In this document: positions 52,558 through 61,494 of the stretch, one piece after another
Position numbering within the stretch: the stretch's first letter is position 1
How the letters are laid out: every line of letters begins with the position of its first letter
Source of the DNA: Craspedostauros australis
Lineage: Eukaryota; Bacillariophyta; Bacillariophyceae; Mastogloiales; Achnanthaceae
Direction of reading: 5' to 3'
NCBI GenBank assembly: GCA_026770025.1
Contig: JAMXDE010000004.1
Coordinates: 2,170,001 to 2,234,000 of the forward strand
DNA length: 64,000 nucleotides
Made by a program: the position numbers and the translations under genes
The notes under the pieces: generated by a model
What the model was told of the DNA's origin: nothing
Databases searched by the model: none
What the model saw: the letters and a program-made list of their open reading frames with translations, nothing else

Positions 52558-53534
52558 GGTGGTGGTGTGGTCTGCCTCACGAGGACTTGGGAATAGTCAA
52601 TGTCGTAGCTCGTACTCGTGATGTGGAGTGAGGTGCAATTAATGGGTGGAAAGCTTTGGAGGAGAGTGGTGGAATAATGAGGATGAACACCTTGTATTTG
52701 AGCGAGGTGGCACCTTTGCCGCCTTTCGCCGTTGTGTTGCTTGATCTGAAGGCAGAGCAAAGTCCGACTTATTCGAGATGTCGTTGCTCTTGTTCTCTCC
52801 GACTAGCGTATAGTAGTTCGTTGGAACTCCAGCCTGAGTTTCTTCCGGCGCATCCTTCGACTCTCTCGGAGTTTAAAGGAAGACAAAAATCTCTATCTAC
52901 GAGCAGAGAGAAAGAAACAATGAAGGTTTCATTTCGGAAGGAGAAGGAATTTTTTATCGCATTGCTGAGAAGTTTCCACAACAACCAACATCAACAGGGA
53001 GGAATCGTCCGATGGTCCATACCCACATTCTGTTCCTGATGGCTGTTGCGAAAAATAGTAGAATAGAATACAACGCTCACGACGATCAATCACACATCAG
53101 TCGCCAACATCTCATCAACCTCAAGAAGAAGAAGACGGCGTAGTTCCAACTCAAACTGAGTGTTACTTAGTCGAATTGGATGCAGGGTGAGAAGTCTACA
53201 GAATGTTTTTTGCGTCATCTGTTGACCATTATCTCCTGCAGTCATTGCGTTCGTGCTTTTGATCGTGTGATCCAGCCTCTCTCACTTCAGGTCAGACTCC
53301 GATAGTTATAGTAGCTCGTGTATGTGCGAGTCCAAACTCCTTTCCTGCCACCTGCTCCTGGCTGTGCCTGTGGGCTGGTGCGGATTGAAAGAGACACTGG
53401 CGTCTGGATGAACAAGAATCTGGTGCAATTGGAACCAAAATGGGATGTGTTTGTGTTGTGTGTTGAGTTGTGCTCGTACTCCTTCACGTTTGTTTGTTTG
53501 CATGCATGTATGGATATGTGGAGTGGTAGATACT
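52558..53534. other. intergenic region, about 1 kb
   Basis: Upstream of the ankyrin gene and 3' of the lumen repeat gene. A plus-strand open frame at 52656-53039 lacks features and is not called. Nothing else seen. Confidence 0.45.
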
Positions 53535-54168
53535 TTAACCCATCAAGGAGTCGAAGGACTCGTTGTTGCGCATGCCCTTGCCTGGAACGAAGGCACCCTT
53601 TGTGCCCTTGCGTCCCTTGAATGTCTCCAACGCGGGGTTGTTCAGTGACATGAGCTGCTCGAAGTGTTCAGTGTTTCTCAGGCCCTTGCCTGGGATGAAA
53701 GCGCCCTTGGTTCTCTTGCTGCCCTTGAAGGTCTGCAGGGCAGGGTTGGTGAGGGCGATGAGCTCGTCATCCTCCTTGAGCCGCATTCCTTTTCCAGGAA
53801 TGAAGGCACCCTTGGTTCTCTTGCTGCCCTTGAAGGTCTGCAGGGCAGGGTTGGTGAGAGCCACGAATTCGTCCTCCTTGTTGCGCATGCCCTTGCCTGG
53901 GATGAAGGCACCCTTCGTCTTCTTTCCACCCTTGAAGGTCTCGAGGGCCGGGTTGTTGAGGACGAGGTAATCCTCCTGCTCTCTCATGCGCATGCCCTTT
54001 CCAGGGATGAAGGCGCCCTTGGTCTTCTTGCTGCCCTTGAAGGTCTGCAGGGCCGGGTTGGTGAGGGCGACGAGCTCATCATCCTCCTTGAGTCGCATGC
54101 CCTTTCCAGGAATGAAGGCACCCTTGGTTCTCTTGCTACCCTTGAAGGTCTGCAGGGCAGGGTTGGTG
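53535..54168 (-). repeat. six coding repeats of 102-108 bp
   Basis: In-frame tandem repeats covering the mature lumen protein. DNA identity between units is high, as seen from the recurring CCCTTGAAGGTCTGCAGG word on the plus strand, suggesting recent duplication or gene conversion. Confidence 0.93.
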
Positions 54169-54374
54169 AGGGCCTGGCTCTCTTCCGGTGCTGCGAATCC
54201 GCCAGCGACCAATCCGCCGAAGGCAAGGCCAATGTTGGTCAAGGCATCGCGACGGCTTTCCGCGTTGAGCTGTGTGGATGGAGCACCGTGGTGGTTGTTG
54301 AGCGCGGCTGGGACGAAGGCAGAGGCTGGAGCCAAGGCCAGGACAGTGAGGAGGGCAGCAGTTGAGCGCATCAT
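53535..54374 (-). CDS. thylakoid-lumen protein of six tandem repeats
   Basis: 279 residues, single exon, ATG 54374 (MMRSTAALL). Three-part targeting is visible: signal peptide ending A19/F20 (APASAFVP), a short transit-like stretch, then a twin-arginine signal (ESRRDAL, a hydrophobic GLAFGGLVAGGFAA, cleavage after SQA at 68). The rest, residues 69-279, is nothing but six units of 34-36 residues. Each carries the basic core NPALQTFKG-x-K-x-TKGAFIPGKGMR and an acidic spacer (such as LKEDDELVA). The units differ only in spacers and a few core positions. The targeting places it in the lumen, presumably as folded TAT cargo. I do not recognise the family; a photosystem-associated extrinsic protein or a precursor cut into similar peptides are both possible. 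Confidence 0.9.
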   Translation of the reverse strand: MMRSTAALLTVLALAPASAFVPAALNNHHGAPSTQLNAESRRDALTNIGLAFGGLVAGGFAAPEESQALTNPALQTFKGSKRTKGAFIPGKGMRLKEDDELVALTNPALQTFKGSKKTKGAFIPGKGMRMREQEDYLVLNNPALETFKGGKKTKGAFIPGKGMRNKEDEFVALTNPALQTFKGSKRTKGAFIPGKGMRLKEDDELIALTNPALQTFKGSKRTKGAFIPGKGLRNTEHFEQLMSLNNPALETFKGRKGTKGAFVPGKGMRNNESFDSLMG

Positions 54375-55087
54375 GATTGTAGATGGAGCAGATGTGGTGG
54401 ATGAGATAGATGAGATAGATGGGAGTAGAGTAGCTGGTTGGACGAGAGTCGTTGTTTGGTTGTTGTGGTGTGGATACAACAGACAACGGAGTGGTTGGCC
54501 TGAACCTCTGTGGATACGGAAAGATGAGGAATGGGTGTCAGACAATGATTGATCTCCGAGCTTGGTGCGACTGTTGCTGCCGTCATTTTCTGTCTTCTTC
54601 GTTTCGTGACGCCGTTGCTTGAAGGCAAAAGATTGGGCTTTCGTTGTGTGGGTGTCACTTCGGCATGTTCTTGATGTGTCTGACTCGTTCGAGTTGATGA
54701 GGTCGTGACACCAACAGAAAAAGCTACGTACTTGAGTGTAGAGGACAGTACCTTGCAATTCTGTGGCTTCCTTCTTCGCTGATTGTACTCGTACAGCTAT
54801 GGTACATATAATAGTATGTGCGATGAGCAGTCGACACAGCAAGCAAGGAGCAGACAGCAACGACAAGACGTTGACCTGATCTCATCCAGGCTCACAAAGA
54901 CTATATCTCTAATCTAGTGCAATGAGCCACCATTGCGACACTCGCATACAACTGCAGGTATGGAGAATGATGCTCCTCCTTGCCGCCTCTTCAGGAGCAG
55001 AGTATACCAGATAGCAGAGTCAAGGATTCCCACTCTGTTCATACAGTGTTATCAATATATGACGTCAAATCAGTTTGACAATCACCT
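54375..55087. other. intergenic region, about 0.7 kb
   Basis: Promoter side of the lumen repeat gene and 3' side of the kinase-like gene. Contains GATGAGATA repeats in the 5' leader (54398-54420), a TACTCGTA word near 54786, and TGACGTCA at 55060-55067. Confidence 0.45.
55060..55067. promoter_or_regulatory. CRE-type palindrome
   Basis: TGACGTCA, 686 bp upstream of the lumen repeat gene and 20 bp past the stop of the kinase-like gene. Resembles bZIP-bound CO2/cAMP-response elements; its role is uncertain at this distance. Confidence 0.25.
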
Positions 55088-55813
55088 TCATCCCAGCTTG
55101 GCAACGCAAAGGGCTGTCACAATGGGTATCGTCAGGTTGTCGTTGAGCACGATGGGAAAAGCTTCCGCCACTGTGCATCCCAACGCCCCAATGATGACGG
55201 ACTGCCACGTGAATCCAGGTATCCTGCCTTCATCATCCATACTATCCTCTTGCAGCAGCATCCACCATCCCACCACCAACGCCGTCACGAAGCACGCCAA
55301 GCAACCACCCACGGAGGAACCCTTGACGATGTTCGGCGTCCGCACCGACGACCCAACGAAGGATGCCATGGGATCGCAGAATGCCAAGCATTCCACCGCG
55401 TACCGCGCAACCATCATGGACGGGCTGGCCAATGCGGTGATCGTCGTGCCTACCAAGAACCAGAAGGCGCCGGGCAACTTGCCTGCCTTCAGTTCGTCGG
55501 GACGCAGCAACGGGCCCACGGCCTGCAGGTAGGCATCGTGGAATTGGAACTTGAACACGGCCAGCGCGCATGCTCCCAACGACAGTCCGGCGATGCACAG
55601 TTCGTACGGGAGGATGTAGGATACCTGCACCAGGATGTGACCCGTCATGGCATGCTGGATGCGTCGTTTGGATTCTCTGGACAGCGGGATGTTGGCCGCG
55701 ACCACCTGGAATGCTGCCACGATGACGATGATGACGATCAATCTTGTCATGGTGCCGTCTTGAAACGACAGCATGAAGTCATTGCTTGGCGCTGTTGCAT
55801 CTTGCGTCGCCAT
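55088..55813 (-). CDS. dolichol/phytol-kinase-like membrane protein
   Basis: 241 residues, single exon, ATG at 55813. Six or so membrane helices are seen. Family-typical motifs of the CTP-dependent polyprenol/phytol/diacylglycerol kinases appear in order: RRIQHAMTGHILV near the first third (the RKxxH-like motif), FWFLVGTTITAL, AVECLAFCDPMASFVGSSV (matching the GDaxAaxxG motif) followed by GSSVGGCLACF, and near the end AEAFPIVLNDNLTIPIVTAL (the conserved D-N-x-x-x-P-l segment). Members phosphorylate dolichol (SEC59), phytol (VTE5) or diacylglycerol (DGK1). The short length fits VTE5/DGK1 better than dolichol kinase. No plastid presequence is visible, so the ER is the more likely place unless the start lies elsewhere. 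Confidence 0.82.
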   Translation of the reverse strand: MATQDATAPSNDFMLSFQDGTMTRLIVIIVIVAAFQVVAANIPLSRESKRRIQHAMTGHILVQVSYILPYELCIAGLSLGACALAVFKFQFHDAYLQAVGPLLRPDELKAGKLPGAFWFLVGTTITALASPSMMVARYAVECLAFCDPMASFVGSSVRTPNIVKGSSVGGCLACFVTALVVGWWMLLQEDSMDDEGRIPGFTWQSVIIGALGCTVAEAFPIVLNDNLTIPIVTALCVAKLG

Positions 55814-56997
55814 CGTTGTCGCTACTGCTGTATGTGGAGGAGATCGATAGAGTACGGTATGCGTGGGTGCTGTGTGAGCATTGCCATTGCGATTGTCGTT
55901 GGTGTTGGTGTTGGTGTTGGTGTTGGTGTTGGTGTTGCGATTGTCGTTGCCGTCCCATTGTCGCCAACGCCGGTTGTTGTTCTTGTCTCATCATTTCTGC
56001 GCATTGTTCGTGAATCATCTTGGTCAGTCAGTCACTCGTGTACAGACTTGTTCACGAATCAATCCCTTTTTCTCTTTTTGGTTTCGCCTTCGCGCTGTTG
56101 TGGCTGTTTTGAAAGCGTTGGATCCGAACATACAGAGTCCGTCAAGTCGAAGACGGACACACGCAAGACGACAGTCATCGAGAAGCCAATCAAGGTCGAC
56201 ATCACGCAAAATGTGCTGGTATTTGTTTTGTCTGAGCAGCTGGCAGACATGATGTGCGGTTTGATGTGTCAGATTTGGTTGGCTGGTGGTGAATTCTTTG
56301 TTGAGATTTGCTTCGTTGGGGCTTCTGATCCAGCTGTTCCTTTGTTTGATGGCTCCTCCTTGCGCCGCTTGATCTCTTTTGGTGGGTCGATGGGTCACCA
56401 CAGAAAACGCATTGCATCTTCGCCGCGGCGGAGAGGCACAACGAGAGCCAAAGGCACCAATTGCGCAACAACAGCCAAAGCCCAACACAAAGAGAGAGAG
56501 AGTTATTGCCAAAGACAAGAGAGGTCCACCATCCAGTACACAGTTTTGTTTTGTGCTCTCATCGTCCACAGCCTCGCACAACCAACCCAAACAGCATCGC
56601 ATCACAACACAACCAATCGAATTGGATTCGCTCGTTCAGCCACCTGCTTGAAATCGACGACGAACAACACTCCACCATTGACAACAGCTGTGAGATCCAG
56701 ATTTTGTGGCATTCTCTGCGGCAGGCAGGCAGATCGAAGAGCAATCAAGATCGGCAACGAGAGGTGGCACCAGCAACTGCCACAACGCAACGATCGATCG
56801 AGGCGAGAGTCTCACCTATCAAGCGTGCCTACAAAACCCATCATAGTTCGCAGCTCGCAGGAGTATCTTTGTATCGCTTCACAATACAACGCAATACAAC
56901 ACATCACATCACAATACAACACAAGTACGTAGTGGCATATTCATCGCAGCCCCCACCATTCGTCCACAACTTCATTCGTTGACACGTCCACACAAAC
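55814..56997. other. divergent intergenic region, about 1.2 kb
   Basis: Holds promoters of the kinase-like and RimP-like genes and a hexamer repeat at 55898-55938. A plus-strand frame open from 55250 through 56932 runs antisense through the kinase-like gene and shows no protein features. Several ACATCACAATACAACAC-like words precede the RimP-like start (56875-56925). Confidence 0.45.
55898..55938. repeat. GTTGGT hexamer repeat
   Basis: Nearly seven perfect GTTGGT units, 85 bp upstream of the kinase-like start codon. Confidence 0.92.
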
Positions 56998-58278
56998 ATG
57001 ATCGTTCGACGAGCCGCACTGCTGATTGTGCTGGTCGCGTCAGCGCTCACGCAGGCCGCTGCATTCACAATCCAGCAAAGCAACCAACAGCTGCACGTCG
57101 CCCATGTTCCATCGCCACTACAACCACAGTGCATGGCGAGCGGCCTGAGCAATCGCCAACTCACCATGCTGCATGCGACGACCAGCAAGGATCGCAAGCG
57201 TTCCAGAGTGTCCGATCCCTCGGGTGAAACCCCCGCGGAGGAGGAGTGGAACCCGGAAGTCACCAAGCTGGAGGACATTCCGGAATTGCAGTACGATCCC
57301 GATGCCCATCTGCCCGGACAGCCATGGCGTCGCGGTGAAACGGACGGCTGCGAGGATCCGATCGACTCGCCGTGGCGGCAGAAGGCAGAGGACATCATCG
57401 TGAAGGCTGCCGAGCTGGTCGGCGGCGAGGTGCTGGATTGCACCTGGTACCTCACATCCCTCGTCATCACCATCAGCGACGACTTCACCGACTTTCCCGT
57501 CAATCCTCTCAAGGATTCCGGACCGCCGATCGATATCAAACAGCGCCACGGACCGATCTGGAAAGATCCGGATGATCCCGAACCGGAGCCTATCTGGGCC
57601 GACGATGTCCTGGAGACGCCGGTTTACCAGCGCGATCTCGCTGCTGAGGCGAAGAAAAGACGCGACCGGTACGCGCCCAAGGAAGAGCATGAGATGGACG
57701 ATGAGGACGAAGAAGAAGAGGACGAGGAGAACTACGTCTCGCCCAACGTCGAGTTTGAGTCCCGGGCCGACGACGCCGTGCGCGTGGCCAAGGAGTACGA
57801 GCTCTTGGCAACCAAGGAGCAGACTCCGGTCGACGTGGAGCACCTGGCCATCAACACCGGGGCGATATCAACCATCGCGGGTGCCATCATCGAGGCGTTG
57901 GAATTGGAAGAGGAGGAGCTTCAGGTGCTCGCGCGGCACGAGCTGGTGCTGGCCGCCCCAGGACCGGAGGGGTTCCTTGAGACCCAGATCGAATTCGATG
58001 AGAACAGGGACAAGCCGGTGATCATCGAGACGTCGGATCCGTGGGATTCCAACCGGACGCTCAAGGGCAGACTGGTGGACAGAAACTCCATGGACATCAT
58101 CATCAACCAGCAGGGTCGCATGGTGACCGTCCCGCTCAACTTCGTGGCCTCCGTTCGATTAGCCAACCTGCGGGACGACGACGGCACCGCCACGGCGGCC
58201 GAGAATGAAGAGGAGGAGAGTGACGATGAGGAGGAGTACGAGTATGAATACGAGTATGAAGAGTACGAGGAGGAGTAG
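56998..58278 (+). CDS. plastid RimP-like ribosome maturation factor
   Basis: 426 residues, single exon. Signal peptide ends AA/F23 (LTQAAAFTIQQ), the plastid-import motif. An N-terminal RimP-like domain appears split: AEDIIVKAAELVGGEVLDCTW followed by LTSLVITISDDF, then about 60 residues of acidic insert (DDEDEEEEDEEN) and a continuation, ADDAVRVAKEYELLATKE and ARHELVLAAPGPEGF. The C-terminal Sm-like domain (about 345-395) has TLKGRLVDRNSMDIIINQQG and VTVPLNFVASVRLA, matching bacterial RimP. The protein ends in a Glu/Tyr tail (EEYEYEYEYEEYEEE). Bacterial RimP helps assemble the 30S subunit; here it would act on plastid ribosomes. The assignment is by motif order and spacing, with the acidic insert as the main departure. 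Confidence 0.78.
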   Translation: MIVRRAALLIVLVASALTQAAAFTIQQSNQQLHVAHVPSPLQPQCMASGLSNRQLTMLHATTSKDRKRSRVSDPSGETPAEEEWNPEVTKLEDIPELQYDPDAHLPGQPWRRGETDGCEDPIDSPWRQKAEDIIVKAAELVGGEVLDCTWYLTSLVITISDDFTDFPVNPLKDSGPPIDIKQRHGPIWKDPDDPEPEPIWADDVLETPVYQRDLAAEAKKRRDRYAPKEEHEMDDEDEEEEDEENYVSPNVEFESRADDAVRVAKEYELLATKEQTPVDVEHLAINTGAISTIAGAIIEALELEEEELQVLARHELVLAAPGPEGFLETQIEFDENRDKPVIIETSDPWDSNRTLKGRLVDRNSMDIIINQQGRMVTVPLNFVASVRLANLRDDDGTATAAENEEEESDDEEEYEYEYEYEEYEEE

Positions 58279-59019
58279 GAATTGGAGTAGAGGGCAGGGT
58301 GTTGCACTGAATATTGTATTGCGCTGTATTGCACTGAACTGCATTGGGCCAGCGAAGTGCTCGAACCGCGTATCAATCACACTAGTACCGGTGCTGCGTA
58401 CAACTAGGTACGGCTAAACTTAGAGCAGAGCCTTTGCATTGACTGCATTCCGCTCTGCTGGAGTACGTAAGCACCATACACTTGCTCAGCTATGAAACAG
58501 CGATCGGGAAGGGAGAGCATCAAGAGCAAACGAATGACTACCAGAGAGCATCCTAATCGTTACTATTATACAACAACAATAATACTATCCCAATAAATCC
58601 GTTCTGTTGATAGAGAGAGAGGAGCACAATGGCGAGCATAGCCAGACTGATCACTGTGATCTGTCCTATCCTCGATTGTGCCCAGACAGCATCGCGCTGA
58701 CGGAACGGCGGCACTGGACCGAGCAGGAGCGGCATCAACTGCGGAGTGGATGGGACGATTCATCGCTGAGTCCGAAAATACTATTACCATGCAGTGAAGG
58801 TCATGAAACAGTGATCTCAAGAGAGAGAAAGGGTGGGCAGGAATACTCCAAATCATCTATTACATGAGTAAGTAGAGCAGTTCAATTTGATTTGACTTGA
58901 TTTGATTTGGCAACACTAATCGTACATAGACGGTACCCTGGTCAAGTCACTGTCGCGGCATTGTGCTATACTTGTGCCAGTGCGAGTGCGCGAGCTTCAA
59001 AAAGAACCCAATCGGATGA
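58279..59019. other. convergent intergenic region, about 0.74 kb
   Basis: Holds the 3' ends of the RimP-like gene and the first FKBP gene. TGATTTGACTTGATTTGATTTGG at about 58888 is a short repeat. No gene seen. Confidence 0.45.
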
Positions 59020-59796
59020 TCACCCCCGAATGAATCCGCCGCTGCCATTGGGCTTGTCGACACGCACGAGCTTGACGTTGAACAGCAACGTCCGATCCAC
59101 GCGCGGATTCTCGAGCACAAAGTTGAGCGCCCGCTGTCCCGAGAACGTGGAAGGCTTGGGACCGACCTTGTCATGCGGCAGATCCGTCATGGGATAGCTG
59201 AGATCGCCGAACGGCACGAGGATCTGACGCACGCCGCCAACCTTCATGCCGGAAAATCCGCATTCGAGGCCCTTGACGACCTTGCCGCTGCCCAGCACCG
59301 TGCGGGCAAAGTCCTGATCCTTGTCGAAGGCTCCGCCCTGCGGTCCCTTGCGCGCTTCGAAGGGACGGCCGAAGTAGCCGATGGTGTAGCCGCTCCATTC
59401 GAAGACGACGCGGTCGCCCCATTGCGGAGAATCGCCGGCACCGTCCTTGACATCGCGGAAGGACCAGCCTTCATCGGTGGGCGTGAAGGTACTGTACTCT
59501 TGCACGAATTTGGGTGCGAAGATGCTCTCTTCTTCGGCCGATGCCATGGTGGGAATCGTCATCCAAGCCATCGTGGTGGCAGCCATGGCCGCGATCGATT
59601 GGCGTCTGGTGCTGATGAGGGCGGGAGACTGTTCGGCGTCCATGTCATTGTGAGGGTCCGCAGCAGCAGCAGATAGAGCCACGGGATGCGCCGGCACCGA
59701 TGCAAGGGATGGCTGGGTGAATGCCTGGCATTGGGACAGGAATCCGATCAGAGCCACGGTGGCCAACGGTTGGAACAAGGATCTTCTCATCGGCAT
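59020..59796 (-). CDS. thylakoid-lumen FKBP-type peptidyl-prolyl isomerase (1)
   Basis: 258 residues, single exon, ATG at 59796. Targeting: signal peptide ending A25/F26 (QCQAFTQP), then a twin-arginine lumen signal at about 62-88 (STRRQSIAAMAATTMAWM, cleavage after MASA). The FKBP domain covers about 110-250: SFRDVKDGAGDSPQWGDRVV, FEWSGYTIGYFGRPFEA, VLGSGKVVKGLECGFSGMKV, GGVRQILVPFGDLSYP and TLLFNVKLVRVD. That order equals plant lumenal FKBPs such as FKBP16 to FKBP20. These isomerases assist folding of lumen proteins and photosystem assembly; some lack activity. Classical active-site aromatics are only partly kept, so catalysis is uncertain. Confidence 0.9.
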   Translation of the reverse strand: MPMRRSLFQPLATVALIGFLSQCQAFTQPSLASVPAHPVALSAAAADPHNDMDAEQSPALISTRRQSIAAMAATTMAWMTIPTMASAEEESIFAPKFVQEYSTFTPTDEGWSFRDVKDGAGDSPQWGDRVVFEWSGYTIGYFGRPFEARKGPQGGAFDKDQDFARTVLGSGKVVKGLECGFSGMKVGGVRQILVPFGDLSYPMTDLPHDKVGPKPSTFSGQRALNFVLENPRVDRTLLFNVKLVRVDKPNGSGGFIRG

Positions 59797-60301
59797 TGTT
59801 GTTGTACTCGGAATGCGATGTGTTGCGTAGGAGTGTGAATGCTGTCGTCGCGTTCGGAGGCGAATGAAGTTGTGAGAGTCACAGTCGATCTCGAGAGACT
59901 TTTGAGATCGATCCCAAGTGGGGTTGTCAAAGGTTGCAAGGCAAGATGAGAGACATGACCGTCGGACGACGCTCTGGCACCGATGACGATGGTGCGCGAT
60001 GCGTCGAGAGCGAGTCGTTGATGTGGTTGGCTGATGTCAGCGAAATTATCAGTCGTTGATGGAGGTTGACACGCGTGTTGTGAGTGCGTCAGAAAAAAGA
60101 TATCTCCGCCAACAGAACGAGATTTCAGCAGAACCAAAGATTTGTCGTGTTCTCCCAGTTCCCGCGTGAAGAGAGATGGACGATCCTCCCCCTCCCATCC
60201 CGCTCTGGTCGCAAAGACAGAGCATCCACCATCACATAGCAGCCAATAGCTCCGAAGAGCCAAGTAGCCAACCGACCTGCCAACCTGCCAATCGATTGAA
60301 C
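59797..60301. promoter_or_regulatory. shared divergent promoter of two lumenal FKBP genes
   Basis: 505 bp lie between two start codons on opposite strands. A TGACGC element (GCGTCA on the plus strand, 60086-60091) lies 216 bp from the plus-strand start. No TATA box recognised. Coordinated control of the two isomerases is likely but inferred. Confidence 0.55.
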
Positions 60302-61494
60302 ATGAGACATCAACGCCAAGCCATCATCGCGACGCTCGCAGTGTGCGTGGCCCTGCCCGCAGCCGTGAACGGCCTGGCGTCGCCACAGCCACAGAACAAA
60401 GCGAACGATCGCCGCAGTTTCTTGCAGCAGATCGGGGGCACAGCTGCCGCCGCAGCCATCGCGGTGCCACCCGCCAACGCGCTCGTCAAGGGCAACGCGC
60501 CACCGCCGAAATCCAAAGGCAGCGACAAACTCAAATGCACCAACGTGGAAGAATGCCAAGCGCAGGCCGAGCTGCGTGCCGACGAGGAACGGCGTCTGGC
60601 CGAGGAGAACGAGGTGCCAGCCTCCGTGACGGCGGGCGGTACGCGGTATCGCGATCTGGAGGATGGCAACACGGACCGCGATGCGCGGCTGGTCAAGGAT
60701 GGCGATGAAGTGCAGCTCTATTACAAGGTCCTCAAGTTGGGCAAGCGCAGTTATGATGGAATATCTGGTGAAGGGACCGTTGTGTTCTCGCGCGGTACGT
60801 TCATTGTCCATACCTCTTGCTCTGTGTATATTGCACTTTTATATAATATTTGTTTGTATTCGTATGCAGGCTGCTCTATGAATTCCAGGACAAGGCAAAC
60901 ATGAGGCAGTGCAGAAAGTCAACGCACATGGCAGACCAGGATAGACCATACGAGGGTGCCGTCCTGCTGCATTCCGCCATGCCATCACATCGAACTCCCG
61001 CTCATGCTCAATAAATTCCGTTCACGTGCCCCTTCGCGCTCCATTGCGATCCACCGCATTGCCCATCATTTCGTGCTGCTTCGATCCACTCAACGCCCTC
61101 GCACACCACACCAGGTTACGGCCTCGAAGACGACGAGAAGAAACCGTTCGACAAGTCCTTCGATACGTTCGTCGGCAGCAACTCCAACATCCCGGCACTC
61201 AACGACGCCTTGCTGGGCATGACCGTGGGCCAGGTGCGTCGATTCGCCGTCCTGCCGCAGAAGGGATGGCGACGACCGACGGCAGCCTGCGATGGTGGCC
61301 CAGGCGGCAAGGGCACCGGCGGTGAGATCCGCACGGATTACGTCGTCGTGCCCACCGCCACCATGGTCGAGCAGGAGGCGTGCTTCGACATGACCAAGCA
61401 ACCGTTCCCCACCGCGTACGCGCAGCAGCGAAGGATGGCGCAGCGATTCGATCAGAGTCTCATCATGGAGGTTCAGGTGGCAAGCATCAAGTAA
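60302..61494 (+). CDS. thylakoid-lumen FKBP-type peptidyl-prolyl isomerase (2), 2 exons
   Basis: Exons 60302-60794 and 61115-61494, joined in phase 1 (GTACGT donor, CACCAG acceptor), give 290 residues. N-terminal signal peptide (about 1-24, LAVCVALPAAVNG), then NDRRSFLQQIGG with an Ala-rich run ending PANA, a twin-arginine lumen signal at about 35-60. The FKBP domain starts at about 136 (LVKDGDEVQLYYKVLKLGKR) and includes GYGLEDDEKKPFDKSFDTFV, ALNDALLGMTVGQVRRFAVL and LIMEVQVASIK. A 50-residue insert with a Gly/Lys patch and DYVVVPTATMV lies late in the domain. No F-motif at the signal cleavage site is certain (G-L-A instead), but the twin-arginine part supports lumen delivery. The gene faces FKBP (1) head to head. 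Confidence 0.88.

Noticed and set aside
55250-56932. 560-residue plus-strand open frame
   Set aside because: Antisense to the kinase-like gene at its start and then runs through repeats and low-complexity spacer; no motif seen.
58330-58385. tRNA-like GGTTCGAGC word on the minus strand
   Set aside because: The required T-stem does not pair; no cloverleaf is possible.
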